In this document: piece after piece, positions 1 through 8,759 of the stretch
How the letters are laid out: each line of letters opens with the position of its first letter
How positions within the stretch are numbered: the first letter of the stretch is position 1
From: Bacillota bacterium
GTDB taxonomy: Bacteria; Bacillota; UBA4882; UBA8346
Assembly (NCBI GenBank): GCA_023400055.1
Contig: JAEXFN010000031.1
Location: forward strand, 32,529-96,528
DNA: 64,000 nucleotides
Direction of reading: 5' to 3'
The notes under the pieces: generated by a model
Told to the model about the DNA's origin: nothing
The model's input: the letters and a program-made list of their open reading frames with translations, nothing else
The model's database searches: none
Position numbers and translations under genes: made by a program

Positions 1-669
1 AAACATGGCGTGCCTACGAGCGCCTTTAATACGCCGCAAGTTTTGACAGCATTAAAGTACATGCAGGATATGGTGCTGAAATACAAGGTAGCCCAATCGT
101 TGCTCAAAACCGACGATATGGTTGCCGCCTTCGGCAGCGGCCGGACCGCGATGTACGCCGCGCTCACTTCTTTTGTGGGTTATATCAAAAATGCCACGAC
201 CAATTATAAATGGGGGATTGCGGATTGGCCTCCCATCAACCCGAAAGCGGGAGCCAAATACCGGAGGACCCGGAGCACTTTTGACGGGGTAGCCATCCTT
301 AAAAGCACCAAGCATCCTGATCAAGCCTGGAAGTTCATAAAGTTCATGGCGGCGGGCGAGGGCCAGCAAGCGATCGCCAAAGGAGCCGGATTCCAACCGG
401 TGCTGAAATCGGTGTTGCAAAGCGATCTCTGGCGCGATCCGGAGATCCCGCAGAAAGCCAATTTTGCCGGTTATGGCAGCATCGGCAAGAACGTTCCGGC
501 GAACGTCATGTGGCCCCAAATGGTGACCCAGGTTGAGAAGTATTACCAGTTAATGATCAATGGCGATCTGTCGCCGGAAGATGCTCAAAAACAGATCCAT
601 GTTACGATAAATAATCTTTTGAATGACGGCCAAAAGCTAATCCAAGAAATGAAGTCAGAAAAGAAGTAA
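1..669 (+). CDS. Sugar ABC transporter solute-binding protein, C-terminal part
   Basis: The reading frame is open from base 1, so the N-terminal half lies before the window; about 222 residues remain of a protein that usually has about 430. The preserved part has the look of a CUT1 (family 1) sugar-binding protein: a segment on an aspirin-to-hinge type lobe with GRTAMYAA, a 'FDGVAILKSTKHPDQAWKF' stretch typical of the late lobe, and a C-terminal helix (PEDAQKQIHVTINNLL) that ends many members. It would bind an extracellular sugar or oligosaccharide and deliver it to the permeases at 2823-4571. Two oxidoreductase genes lie between binding protein and permeases, an unusual but not rare order. 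A GTG at base 10 is not a credible start. The ligand cannot be told from this part. Confidence 0.85.
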   Translation, partial: KHGVPTSAFNTPQVLTALKYMQDMVLKYKVAQSLLKTDDMVAAFGSGRTAMYAALTSFVGYIKNATTNYKWGIADWPPINPKAGAKYRRTRSTFDGVAILKSTKHPDQAWKFIKFMAAGEGQQAIAKGAGFQPVLKSVLQSDLWRDPEIPQKANFAGYGSIGKNVPANVMWPQMVTQVEKYYQLMINGDLSPEDAQKQIHVTINNLLNDGQKLIQEMKSEKK

Positions 670-704
670 GCGAAAGCTCAGGGAGAAAGAATCGCAGGAT
701 GGCC

Positions 705-742
705 TTATTCCGCTCGTCCGCAGACGAGGGCGGGCGGAATAA
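705..742 (+). terminator. Strong intercistronic stem-loop after binding-protein gene
   Basis: TTATTCCGC (705-713) pairs with GCGGAATAA (734-742), enclosing a second stem CTCGTC/GACGAG. No U-run follows on the + strand, so it is more likely a 3' mRNA-stabilising or partial-termination structure than a full terminator. Such hairpins commonly let the binding protein be expressed above its permeases; a similar one lies at 19812-19864. Confidence 0.6.
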
Positions 743-803
743 ATAATCGATGTCCGTTTTTGCGGCATGGATATGGTTCCACGATGACATGAGGTGAGAA
801 ACG

Positions 804-1814
804 ATGATCAAGGTAGGATTTATCGGAGCCGGCGGAATTGCCGGGGTGCATTTCGAGGCGTTACAAAATATTGAGGGAGTTCAGGTAACCGCCGTGGCGG
901 ATCCGGTGCTGGCCCGCGCCCAAGCAATGGCCGAACAAAGCGGCGGCAAAGCGTTTACGGATTATCACGATTTCTTGGCCGATGTAGACGCAGTGTATAT
1001 CAACACGCCGCCCAGCATGCATCGCGAACAGGTTGCGGCCGCCGCCAAAGCCGGCAAGCATATTTTTTGCGAAAAGCCGCTGACCACAACGCTGGATGAT
1101 GCGAGGGAGCTGGTAAAGGCGGTTCAGAACGCCAATATCTTTATGATGACCGCGTTTGTTTTCCGGTTCCAGCGGGCGTATCATTTTATGAAAGAATTCG
1201 TCACATCGGGCCAGCTGGGCGACATGGTCTCCTATTATTGCCATCGGGTGGGCCTGCGGGTAGCCCGGCCGAACCACTGGGCGACGGATCCCAAACTGTT
1301 ATGCGGCATGACCATCCAGTCCTTCAGTCACGAAGGGGATATATTGTGCTGGCTGTTGGATACCGAGCCGGTGGAGATTCATGCCACGGTATCATACCGC
1401 GAGGGGCTGCCCGGTTTTGACGAGCATATGCTGGCGACCATGAAACTGGCCAACGGCGCTCTGGCGAATTTCGTGCTCAGTTGGTCATCGCAGCTGGAAT
1501 CCAGTCAACGCGCGATCGTCGGGACGTTGGGGGCAGTCACCGCTGAAGGCCTGGATATGTGGCACGTGAACCGGATGCTGTGGCGGGAAAACGCTTCCCC
1601 CGGCGACCGGGAGCTGATCCTTCCCGCGGAAACCGCTTATGATCGCGGTTTTGTGGAGGAAAACCGTTATTTTATCGAATCGATCCGGCGCGGCCGTAAG
1701 TCCGCTTGTACCGCCGAGGACGGGCTAAGGGCTTTGCAGATTTCGACCGCGATATTGCTCTCGGCTCAGCAGGGTCGGACGGTTACCATGGAGGAAGTCC
1801 GCAATCTCGCCTAG
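804..1814 (+). CDS. Gfo/Idh/MocA family NAD(P)-dependent oxidoreductase
   Basis: 336 residues, usual length for the family. The N-terminal Rossmann fold starts with GFIGAGGIAG (residues 5-14); the EKP motif, whose lysine contacts cofactor and substrate, is intact at 90-92, and SHEGDILCWLL carries the usual catalytic-histidine region. The family oxidises or reduces sugar and inositol hydroxyls with NAD(P). The start is ATG with GAGGTGAG just upstream. It is the first of three family members in this sugar cluster, which suggests stepwise oxidation-reduction or epimerisation of an imported sugar. The substrate is not predictable from sequence alone. Confidence 0.9.
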   Translation: MIKVGFIGAGGIAGVHFEALQNIEGVQVTAVADPVLARAQAMAEQSGGKAFTDYHDFLADVDAVYINTPPSMHREQVAAAAKAGKHIFCEKPLTTTLDDARELVKAVQNANIFMMTAFVFRFQRAYHFMKEFVTSGQLGDMVSYYCHRVGLRVARPNHWATDPKLLCGMTIQSFSHEGDILCWLLDTEPVEIHATVSYREGLPGFDEHMLATMKLANGALANFVLSWSSQLESSQRAIVGTLGAVTAEGLDMWHVNRMLWRENASPGDRELILPAETAYDRGFVEENRYFIESIRRGRKSACTAEDGLRALQISTAILLSAQQGRTVTMEEVRNLA

Positions 1815-1865
1815 CGCTTTTAAAATGAATGAAAAACATAACTCGTTGCGATCGGGGTGGTACTT

Positions 1866-2813
1866 GTGCTACAAATCGGTTTTATCGGGTCAGATCAGAT
1901 GGCTCAAGCTTATTTGCAGGCTTTCCGGAGAATTGCTGATGTACAACCAGTTGTCTGTTTTGACGCCGCGCCGGAAGCGGCGCTGGAATTCGCCAAGACG
2001 AATCAGCTGACCGCCGAACGTGAATATAATTCGGTTATTGACCGGTCTGATTTGATCTATGTGGGGAATATCCAATCGGATTTGAAAAAAGCAATCTTAA
2101 TGGCCGCGTTGGAATCCGGGGAAAAGTTGATCATTTGTGAACCGCCGTTTCCATTTGCCGCAGGGGAAGCGGAATCGTTAATTGCCAAGGCCGACGCAAA
2201 GAAGAGCCGTTTGGTAATCGGATTCACAAGCCGTTTTAAAAATCCATTGCGTCAGTTTCGCTATCAATGGACCTCCGGCAGAATCGGGGAGGCGGTAACT
2301 TACTGGTCTCATATTTGTGAAGACTGGAACTTAGAATCGCTGGAACGCTATTTGCAAGAAGAGATCGATTTGATTCGCTGGTTCGGAGGAGAAATTACCC
2401 GGGTATTTGCCCAAGGCAACCAGATCCCCACCGCTGCACGGCCCAAAGGCGCCTTGAGTATCATTTTAGGATTGGAAAACGGGATGAACACCAGTCTGAT
2501 GTTGAATTGGGATACCCGTCTGAAGGTGGTGCGGCGCGGTTTGATCGGCCGGGCCGGGACTGCGATTCTGGAGCAAAAAGGCTGGTCTCTGCCTGAACGG
2601 ATGCGATTCCAATTTATTGGCTTGCAATCTGAACAAGTGGTGCAATTTACCGAGGCGGACAGACTGGATTCGGGAATCTTGGAAATGGAACAGGTATTGC
2701 TGGGGAAACTTATCAAAGATGATACAACGGTTGCAACGCTGGCCGATGGCTTAAGAGCGGCCACAATTGCGCAACAAATCTTTCAACAAGCATTTGGTTT
2801 AGCCGATAACTAA
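1866..2813 (+). CDS. Degenerate Gfo/Idh/MocA-like protein
   Basis: About 315 residues. The N-terminal dinucleotide-fold motif survives as GFIGSDQMAQ, but the EKP motif reads CEPP (about residues 91-94), so the lysine is replaced by proline. Where relatives have an H-D-I-D-L-x-R-W-L catalytic segment this protein has EEIDLIRWFGG, so the histidine is replaced by glutamate. GTG 1866 is preferred over GTG 1857 because CGGGGTGG (1853-1860) is then a usable ribosome-binding site. With both key residues gone it may not be a dehydrogenase; it could be a partner subunit or sugar sensor for the intact paralogue next door. The fold call is firm and activity is doubtful. Confidence 0.8.
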   Translation: MLQIGFIGSDQMAQAYLQAFRRIADVQPVVCFDAAPEAALEFAKTNQLTAEREYNSVIDRSDLIYVGNIQSDLKKAILMAALESGEKLIICEPPFPFAAGEAESLIAKADAKKSRLVIGFTSRFKNPLRQFRYQWTSGRIGEAVTYWSHICEDWNLESLERYLQEEIDLIRWFGGEITRVFAQGNQIPTAARPKGALSIILGLENGMNTSLMLNWDTRLKVVRRGLIGRAGTAILEQKGWSLPERMRFQFIGLQSEQVVQFTEADRLDSGILEMEQVLLGKLIKDDTTVATLADGLRAATIAQQIFQQAFGLADN

Positions 2814-2822
2814 CTACTGTGG

Positions 2823-3719
2823 GTGGTGGATATATTGCGGAACAATTCATTACAGCGCCGGGAGGCAGTTGCGGCTTATTTATTCCTGTTACCCAATTTA
2901 ATAGGCTTTTTGCTGTTTACCTTTTTTCCAGTGCTCGCTTCGCTGGCACTTTCCTTTGTCAAATGGGATATGATCACTCCCTGGAGATTCGCCGGATTGG
3001 CAAACTTTGCGAATGTTTTCAGCGACGGTTTGTTCTGGACTACCTTGAAGAATACCGCTTATTACACGTTTTGCGTGGTCCCGTTGGAGATCGGCGGCGC
3101 TTTGGTGCTTTCACTGGCGTTGAATCAAAAAATCAGGGGACTGTCATTTTACCGTTCCATCTATTTCCTGCCGACGGTCTGTTCGACGGTGGCCATCGCC
3201 GCAATTTGGAAATGGTTATATGAACCACAGTTCGGACTGATTAATACTTTTCTGCAGTATCTGGCGATTAAGGGACCCAATTGGCTGAATAATATGGCGT
3301 GGGCAATGCCGGCGGTAATCATCATGGCCGTCTGGAAAGGCATCGGTTTCAATATGGTGATATTCCTGGCCGGATTGCAAGGAATCCCCAGAATGTATTA
3401 TGAGGCGGCGGAGATCGACAGCGCCAACGGTTGGCAAAAATTTCGCCATATTACGCTTCCCTTGCTTACGCCGAACATCTTTTTTGTATCGATCACCTCG
3501 ATAATCAATTCATTTCAGGTCTTTAACATCGTTTATATCCTGACCGAAGGCGGACCCGGCGATGCGACCAGGACGTTAGTCCAGTATATTTACGATGTGG
3601 CCTATAATTGGCTGCAAGTGGGATACGGTTCAACCCTTTCGTGGATCTTGGCATTGTGCGTATTTGCAATTACACTGATTCAATGGAAGGCGCAAGGCCG
3701 GTGGGTTAATTATGACTGA
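2823..3719 (+). CDS. CUT1 sugar ABC transporter permease (MalF/UgpA type)
   Basis: About 298 residues, six predicted membrane segments; the first (AAYLFLLPNLIGFLLFTFFP) is typical of MalF-type permeases. The cytoplasmic EAA loop that docks on the ATPase is YYEAAEIDSANGWQKFRHIT, followed by LPLLTP. GTG 2823 is the annotated start; TTG 2835, with GGTGGTGGA in front, is equally possible. It forms a heterodimer with the product of the next gene. No ATP-binding subunit is encoded nearby, so a shared MsmX-type ATPase is likely. Confidence 0.9.
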   Translation: MVDILRNNSLQRREAVAAYLFLLPNLIGFLLFTFFPVLASLALSFVKWDMITPWRFAGLANFANVFSDGLFWTTLKNTAYYTFCVVPLEIGGALVLSLALNQKIRGLSFYRSIYFLPTVCSTVAIAAIWKWLYEPQFGLINTFLQYLAIKGPNWLNNMAWAMPAVIIMAVWKGIGFNMVIFLAGLQGIPRMYYEAAEIDSANGWQKFRHITLPLLTPNIFFVSITSIINSFQVFNIVYILTEGGPGDATRTLVQYIYDVAYNWLQVGYGSTLSWILALCVFAITLIQWKAQGRWVNYD

Positions 3720-3740
3720 TGGTTTTGGGAGGCGAATAGA

Positions 3741-4571
3741 ATGGGGATCAAGCAAAAAAAGATAGTTGGCAAGACCCTGTTGCATCTGGTTTTGCTGCTC
3801 GGCGCTGTTTCGCAGGTAATGCCGTTGCTGTGGGCGTTATCCACCTCATTGCTGCCGGCCAATAAATTATTATCGGTTATGCTTGAGTTGTTTACACCGC
3901 CGTTTGAGTGGAGCAATTATTTGACAGTGTTTCAAAAAGTTCCTTATCTGTTATATTATTTTAATAGTATAATTGTGGCAGTATTTCAAACGCTGGGCGT
4001 GATCCTGGTCAGTTCGATGGCGGCCTACGCTTTCGCGCGGTTGCGTTTCCCGGCCCGCGATAAATTATTCCTGTTATATTTGGGGACGCTGATGATCCCT
4101 TCCCAGGTGAAGATGGTGCCGACCTTCATCTCGCTAAAGCTGGTCCATTTGCTCAATTCATATGCCGCTTTGATTCTGCCGGGAATCTTCACCGCTTTCG
4201 GAACGTTTTTGCTGCGCCAATTCTTTCTGACGTTACCGAAAGATCTGGAAGAGGCGGCGTTGGTCGACGGTGAATCGTTCTTCGGGATCTTTTGGCGGAT
4301 CGCCCTGCCGTTATCGCGGCCGGCCATCGCCACCCTGGCCATTTACAGCTTTTTGCAATCGTGGAATGACTTCATGTGGCCGCTGATCGTGGTCTCGCGC
4401 CAGGAATTGATGACGATCCCGTTGGGAATTTTCTCATTCACCCAAAACTATATGACCAATTGGAATCTGATGATGGCGGCTGTAATCTTATCGATCTTTC
4501 CGGTGTTGCTCGTTTTCTTTTTCGCCCAGAAGCAATTCATCGAGGGAATCACCCTGACCGGAATAAAGTAA
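3741..4571 (+). CDS. CUT1 sugar ABC transporter permease (MalG type)
   Basis: 276 residues with six membrane helices and the EAA loop EEAALVDGESFFGIFWRI followed by ALPLSRP, characteristic of MalG-type partners. The C-terminal FAQKQFIEGITLTGIK ending is also typical. It starts at ATG behind GGGAGGCG and lies 21 bases after its MalF-type partner. Together they form the membrane channel for the sugar bound by the protein encoded at the window start. Confidence 0.92.
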   Translation: MGIKQKKIVGKTLLHLVLLLGAVSQVMPLLWALSTSLLPANKLLSVMLELFTPPFEWSNYLTVFQKVPYLLYYFNSIIVAVFQTLGVILVSSMAAYAFARLRFPARDKLFLLYLGTLMIPSQVKMVPTFISLKLVHLLNSYAALILPGIFTAFGTFLLRQFFLTLPKDLEEAALVDGESFFGIFWRIALPLSRPAIATLAIYSFLQSWNDFMWPLIVVSRQELMTIPLGIFSFTQNYMTNWNLMMAAVILSIFPVLLVFFFAQKQFIEGITLTGIK

Positions 4572-4619
4572 GGCAATTCGCCGGCGGGGATTCAATAAAA
4601 ATTTATGAGGGTATCAGAC

Positions 4620-5624
4620 ATGGCAAAGTTGATTGATGTGGCTCGCAAGGCCAACGTGGCGCCGAGCACGGTGAGCGGCGTAATTCATAATAAGGTGAGA
4701 GTCAGCGAGGAGACCCGGCAACGCATCCTCGACGTCATTGAGGAATTAAATTATCATCCCAATCAACTGGCTCGCAGTCTGCGAATTAATCGCACCAAAA
4801 CGATCGGGTTAATCGTCCCCTCGATAATCAACCCATTTTATCCGGCGATAGCCCGGGGGATAGAGGATATCGCCAACCGCGAAGGTTATAGCGTTCTTTT
4901 ATGCAACAGTGATCGCAATGTGCATAAGGAAAACCAATATATTCAAACTTTATTCGATAAACAAGTCGACGGCTTGGTTCTGGCCGCGCCGGTAATCAAA
5001 GAGGAGCAAATCGTCGAATTTGTCGAAAAGTCCGGCAAGCCGCTGGTGGTGATGAATACCGACATCGATCACGAAATGGTCGATGAATTATTCATCAACT
5101 TTCGCCGGGCTTCCCGTCAGATGACCGATTACCTTATCGAACTCGGTCATCGACAGATCGCTTTCATCAGCGGTCCGAAGGAACTGGATCGGGCCGAGCA
5201 GCGGCAACTGGGTTATCGCGACGCTTTGAGCGCGCATGGCATTCCTTTCAATAATAAGCTGTTGATCTTCGGTAATTTTGATTATCAAAGCGGTTACAAT
5301 GCCGCCTGTGAATTGCTGAACAGCGACCTCGCTTTTTCGGCAATCTTCGCCAGCAATGACTTGATGGCGATTGGCGCGATCGCCGCGCTGCAAGAGGCCG
5401 GTAAAGCGGTGCCGCAGGATATTTCGGTGGTCGGCTTCGATGACATCGATCTGGCTTCTTTCATTCATCCCAAATTGACCACGATGTATCATCCCACCAC
5501 GGAACTCGGCCAGGCTTCCATGCGCTTGATCCTGGAGAGGCTGCGCGGCGAACGCAATATCAAGGCGCGGCAAGAGTTATTGATGCATAAAGAGATACGG
5601 GAATCCACCCGGACGATAATTTGA
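4620..5624 (+). CDS. LacI family transcriptional regulator
   Basis: 334 residues. The N-terminal helix-turn-helix and hinge are classic: KLIDVARKANVAPSTVSGVI, then NYHPNQLARSLR. The remainder is a periplasmic-binding-protein-like sensor domain (GLIVPSIINPFYPAIARGIE onward). ATG 4620 is preferred over the in-frame ATG 4605 because GAGGG at 4607-4611 is correctly placed as its ribosome-binding site. It sits between transporter and enzyme genes and probably represses this cluster, using the imported sugar or a product as inducer. No operator could be assigned; the cluster promoter is outside the window. Confidence 0.9.
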   Translation: MAKLIDVARKANVAPSTVSGVIHNKVRVSEETRQRILDVIEELNYHPNQLARSLRINRTKTIGLIVPSIINPFYPAIARGIEDIANREGYSVLLCNSDRNVHKENQYIQTLFDKQVDGLVLAAPVIKEEQIVEFVEKSGKPLVVMNTDIDHEMVDELFINFRRASRQMTDYLIELGHRQIAFISGPKELDRAEQRQLGYRDALSAHGIPFNNKLLIFGNFDYQSGYNAACELLNSDLAFSAIFASNDLMAIGAIAALQEAGKAVPQDISVVGFDDIDLASFIHPKLTTMYHPTTELGQASMRLILERLRGERNIKARQELLMHKEIRESTRTII

Positions 5625-5733
5625 AATTCCGGTTGGATTTATAGCAGCAACCTGAAATTTCTCAATTTTAAATACTTAAACCGTTATTTTCGCTTGAAAG
5701 AATAAACGCAAAACAATCAGGAGGGATAGCAAA

Positions 5734-6117
5734 ATGGCTTATGTGATTGAACATGTGGGATTAAAGGCGAAAGATCCGGAACGGCTGGCCGAGTGGTATC
5801 AAAAGGTTTTCGGCTTTGAGATCGTTTCCCGGAATGACCGCAATCCGCCGACCATTTTCGTGGGTGGACCGGAAGGCTGTCTGATGGAGATTATGCCGAA
5901 GCCGGCTGATAGCGAGCTGCTTTCTCCGCTGCAAAAGCAAGAGGCGCACTTGGCGATCAAAGTGGACGATTTCCCCAAGGCGATCGCTGACTTACGCGCC
6001 CATGCCATTGATGTCGGCGACGTGGAGTACCGGCCCGGAGTCCTCAATATGGTCTTTTTTGGCGATCCCGAGGATAACTGGTTGCAAGTCGTATACCGCC
6101 CCACGCCGTTGCGGTAA
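5734..6117 (+). CDS. VOC (glyoxalase/bleomycin-resistance fold) protein
   Basis: 127 residues, one VOC module pair. Metal-ligand positions: H in IEHVGL, E in LMEIM, H in AHLAIKV; the fourth usual glutamate is glutamine in NWLQVVYR, so a 2-His-1-Glu type site or an altered metal site is likely. A strong AGGAGGG precedes the ATG. It sits inside a sugar-enzyme cluster, which suggests action on a small keto or aldehyde intermediate, possibly an isomerase or lyase, but nothing fixes the substrate. Confidence 0.8.
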   Translation: MAYVIEHVGLKAKDPERLAEWYQKVFGFEIVSRNDRNPPTIFVGGPEGCLMEIMPKPADSELLSPLQKQEAHLAIKVDDFPKAIADLRAHAIDVGDVEYRPGVLNMVFFGDPEDNWLQVVYRPTPLR

Positions 6118-6222
6118 CCCCGGCGCCGCTCCCGTTTCCGTCATTGCAAACAGTGGCGAAAGCGGGAGCGGATCACCGCATCAAAATCCGAATATCATCA
6201 AAGATTTTTGGGGGCAAAACCG

Positions 6223-7050
6223 ATGAAGCTTTCAGTTGCCGTAGCGGCGGAGAACGCTCCGCCTTCGGCCTTTGTCGTTTGGAGAGGATTCGAGGACTCG
6301 GCCCGCAAGGCGGCGGAGCTGGGCTATGACGGGGTCGAACTGGCTTTGAAAAACGCCGCGGAAATTGATCCCGACGAGCTTGTGAAATTGTTGGAACGCT
6401 GGAACCTGGAAGTAAGCTGCATCAGCACGGGACAGATATTCGCCGCGCTGGGACTTTATTTTACCCATCCCGATGCCGAAATGCGGCAAAGAGTGGTGGA
6501 GGTCTTTGCCGGCCTGATCCGGCTGGCCAAGGATTTCGGGAAAACCATCAATATCGGACGGACCCGGGGCTTTATCGGAGCAGGTCAGTCGCGGGAAATG
6601 GCGGAAGCGCTTTTTCTAGAGATGGCCGACCGGCTTTGTGATATCGCCGGTCCCTTGGGAGTCTCGCTCATTATCGAGCCGGTGAACCGTTATGAGATCA
6701 ATTTCGTGAATAGCTTGGACGAGGGCCGGGAGTTGCTGCAAAAGCTGGGCCGTTCCAACGTCGGACTGATGCCGGACGTCTTTCACATGAATATCGAAGA
6801 CGACCGGATCGACGCCAGCCTCATCCGTAACGCCGCCTGGATCAAATATATCCATCTGGCCGATTCCAACCGGCTGGCGCCGGGATGGGGCCATCTCGAT
6901 TTCGACCAGATATTTGGGGCGCTTAAGAAAGCGCGCTTTGACGGTTGGGCTTCGGTGGAGATCCTGCCCCGCCCCGACCCGGACGCGGCGGCCCGGCAAG
7001 CCGCGGCGTTTATCATTCCGAAGCTAAAACGTTACAATCAAGAACTGTGA
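6223..7050 (+). CDS. Sugar phosphate isomerase/epimerase (xylose-isomerase-like TIM barrel)
   Basis: About 275 residues of the AP-endonuclease-2/xylose-isomerase-like superfamily (IolE, ketose 3-epimerases, hydroxypyruvate isomerase). The probable metal set is E in LIIEPVNRYE, D in MPDVFHMNIED, H in YIHLADSNR and E in SVEILPRPD, the arrangement used by ketose 3-epimerases. ATG 6223 is chosen because GGGGG (6210-6214) precedes it at good spacing; TTG 6208 would include that site. It probably interconverts a keto-sugar made by the neighbouring oxidoreductases. Confidence 0.85.
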   Translation: MKLSVAVAAENAPPSAFVVWRGFEDSARKAAELGYDGVELALKNAAEIDPDELVKLLERWNLEVSCISTGQIFAALGLYFTHPDAEMRQRVVEVFAGLIRLAKDFGKTINIGRTRGFIGAGQSREMAEALFLEMADRLCDIAGPLGVSLIIEPVNRYEINFVNSLDEGRELLQKLGRSNVGLMPDVFHMNIEDDRIDASLIRNAAWIKYIHLADSNRLAPGWGHLDFDQIFGALKKARFDGWASVEILPRPDPDAAARQAAAFIIPKLKRYNQEL

Positions 7051-7071
7051 ATCTAAGGAGGGGGAGCGCGG

Positions 7072-8124
7072 ATGAGTTATCAACGGGAATTTAAACGTAG
7101 GATCAATGTTGGTATCATTGGCATCGGTTCCCACGGTTATCGGAACATCCTTCCGGTGATGAATTATTTGCCCGTCAGGATTAAAGCGGTTTGTGATCCC
7201 GACGGCGAGCTGGGAAAGGTCACCGCCGCCCAATATGGCTGTTCCTATTATCAAAACGCTCAGGCGATGTACGATAACGAAGAAATTGAGGCGGTGTTCA
7301 TCTGCGTCGGCCCGCGGCTCCATCCGCGCCTGGTCAGCGAAGCCCTGAACGCCGGGAAACATGTCTGGGTCGAAAAGCCGGTCGCAACCCGGGCCCATGA
7401 AGTCGCCGAGATGATCGACCAGCGCAAAGAGCAAATCGTAGTGGTGGGGCTGAAGAAAGCCTTCATGCCCGCCACCCGAAAGGCGATCGAGATCGCTGCT
7501 TCGCCGCAATATGGCAATCTCCGCTCGATCCTGGCGGTCTACCCCATGACCATTCCGGAGAACGGCCAGGCGATCCTGGCGGCCGGGGATACGCCCAACT
7601 GGCTGCTGAACGGCGTGCATCCGCTGGGCTTCATGATGGCGGTCGGCGGGAAAGTGGCGGCGGTCACCGCCATCCGCAATCCAGCGGGCCATGGCCTATT
7701 GGCGGTGCAGTTCGCCAATGGCGCGATGGGCAATCTGCATTTGGCGTCCGGACCCCAGCCCGCGCTGGAGAGCTACGGAGTGTACGGCGATACTTGGCAA
7801 CTGGAGATCCGGAACACCCAAATAACCCTCCACCGGGGCATTCCCTTTGTTTATGGAACGACCACCAATTACGCTCCGGAAGGCGACGACAGCGGGGCCA
7901 TCGTCTGGGATACCTCGAACTGCCTGGCCACTTTGGAAAACAAGGCGCTGTTCACCCAGGGTTTTTACGAGGAAACCCGATATTTCTGCGAGTGCGTGCT
8001 GGAACGCAAGCAACCCGCCCAAGGAACGCTGGAGTTTGCCCTGGAAATGATGAAAGTGTACGAAGCGGGCCTGCTTTCGGGGGGGAAGACCATCTATATC
8101 GATAGCGACGGCCCGGTTGCGTGA
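7072..8124 (+). CDS. Gfo/Idh/MocA family NAD(P)-dependent oxidoreductase
   Basis: 350 residues with Rossmann motif GIIGIGSHGYRN (about 14-25), intact EKP at 101-103 (WVEKPVATR) and a histidine in NGVHPLGFMM at the catalytic position. The start is ATG behind AAGGAGGGGG. It is the third member in the cluster and clearly diverged from that at 804. Co-directional spacing suggests one operon with the isomerases. Oxidation of a sugar or polyol is likely; substrate unknown. Confidence 0.88.
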   Translation: MSYQREFKRRINVGIIGIGSHGYRNILPVMNYLPVRIKAVCDPDGELGKVTAAQYGCSYYQNAQAMYDNEEIEAVFICVGPRLHPRLVSEALNAGKHVWVEKPVATRAHEVAEMIDQRKEQIVVVGLKKAFMPATRKAIEIAASPQYGNLRSILAVYPMTIPENGQAILAAGDTPNWLLNGVHPLGFMMAVGGKVAAVTAIRNPAGHGLLAVQFANGAMGNLHLASGPQPALESYGVYGDTWQLEIRNTQITLHRGIPFVYGTTTNYAPEGDDSGAIVWDTSNCLATLENKALFTQGFYEETRYFCECVLERKQPAQGTLEFALEMMKVYEAGLLSGGKTIYIDSDGPVA

Positions 8125-8184
8125 TTCGAAAGAGCTCCATGGAGGCTTCCCCTCCGTGAGATCACGTCGAAAGGAAAGACGGAC

Positions 8185-8679
8185 ATGGACTACAAAACCA
8201 TCTGGATCGGCAACGATCACGGCGGATATGAACTGAAACTGGAAATATTGGAGCATCTCAAGCGGAAGGGCCTGGACTATCACGATGTCGGGAGCGATTC
8301 CACCGCGATCGTGCGTTATCCCTTCTTTGCCGCCAAGGTGGCGGGGGCCGTCAGCAAAGGCGAGGCGGAAAGAGGCATCCTGATCTGTTCGACGGGAATC
8401 GGGATGAGCATCATCGCCAACCGTTTCAAGCGGGTGCGGGCCTCGCTCTGCACCAGCACTTATATGGCGAAAATGACCCGGGCGCACAATGACTCCAATC
8501 TGTTGTGCCTGGGCGGCAAAATAACGGGAGCCTTCGAGGCCTTGGATATTCTGGAGGCGTGGCTGGAAACCGCTTATCAGGGCGGACGGCATGACATTTC
8601 CCTGGAATTGATCCGCGAGGCCGAGAACAACCTGTGCGTCGGCAAGGAGCCTGTTTTCGTGAAAACGGCATCTACATAA
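8185..8679 (+). CDS. RpiB/LacAB family sugar-phosphate isomerase
   Basis: 164 residues. Family signatures are the N-terminal GNDHGGYELK, the catalytic cysteine segment ILICSTGIGMSI with RANRFKRVRASLC following, and AHNDSNLLCLGGK. RpiB interconverts ribose-5-P and ribulose-5-P; relatives act on allose-6-P, galactose-6-P (LacAB) or tetrose phosphates in erythritol catabolism. The serine in CSTGIG replaces the more usual glycine. It is placed directly before a split transketolase, so its product is probably a pentulose or tetrulose phosphate feeding that enzyme. Confidence 0.88.
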   Translation: MDYKTIWIGNDHGGYELKLEILEHLKRKGLDYHDVGSDSTAIVRYPFFAAKVAGAVSKGEAERGILICSTGIGMSIIANRFKRVRASLCTSTYMAKMTRAHNDSNLLCLGGKITGAFEALDILEAWLETAYQGGRHDISLELIREAENNLCVGKEPVFVKTAST

Positions 8680-8759
8680 GCGTAAACCGGACCAAAGGGC
8701 GACCATTTCGGGTGAAGCAATTTATCGCCATAGTTATCCTTATGAAAAGGGGGACTTCG

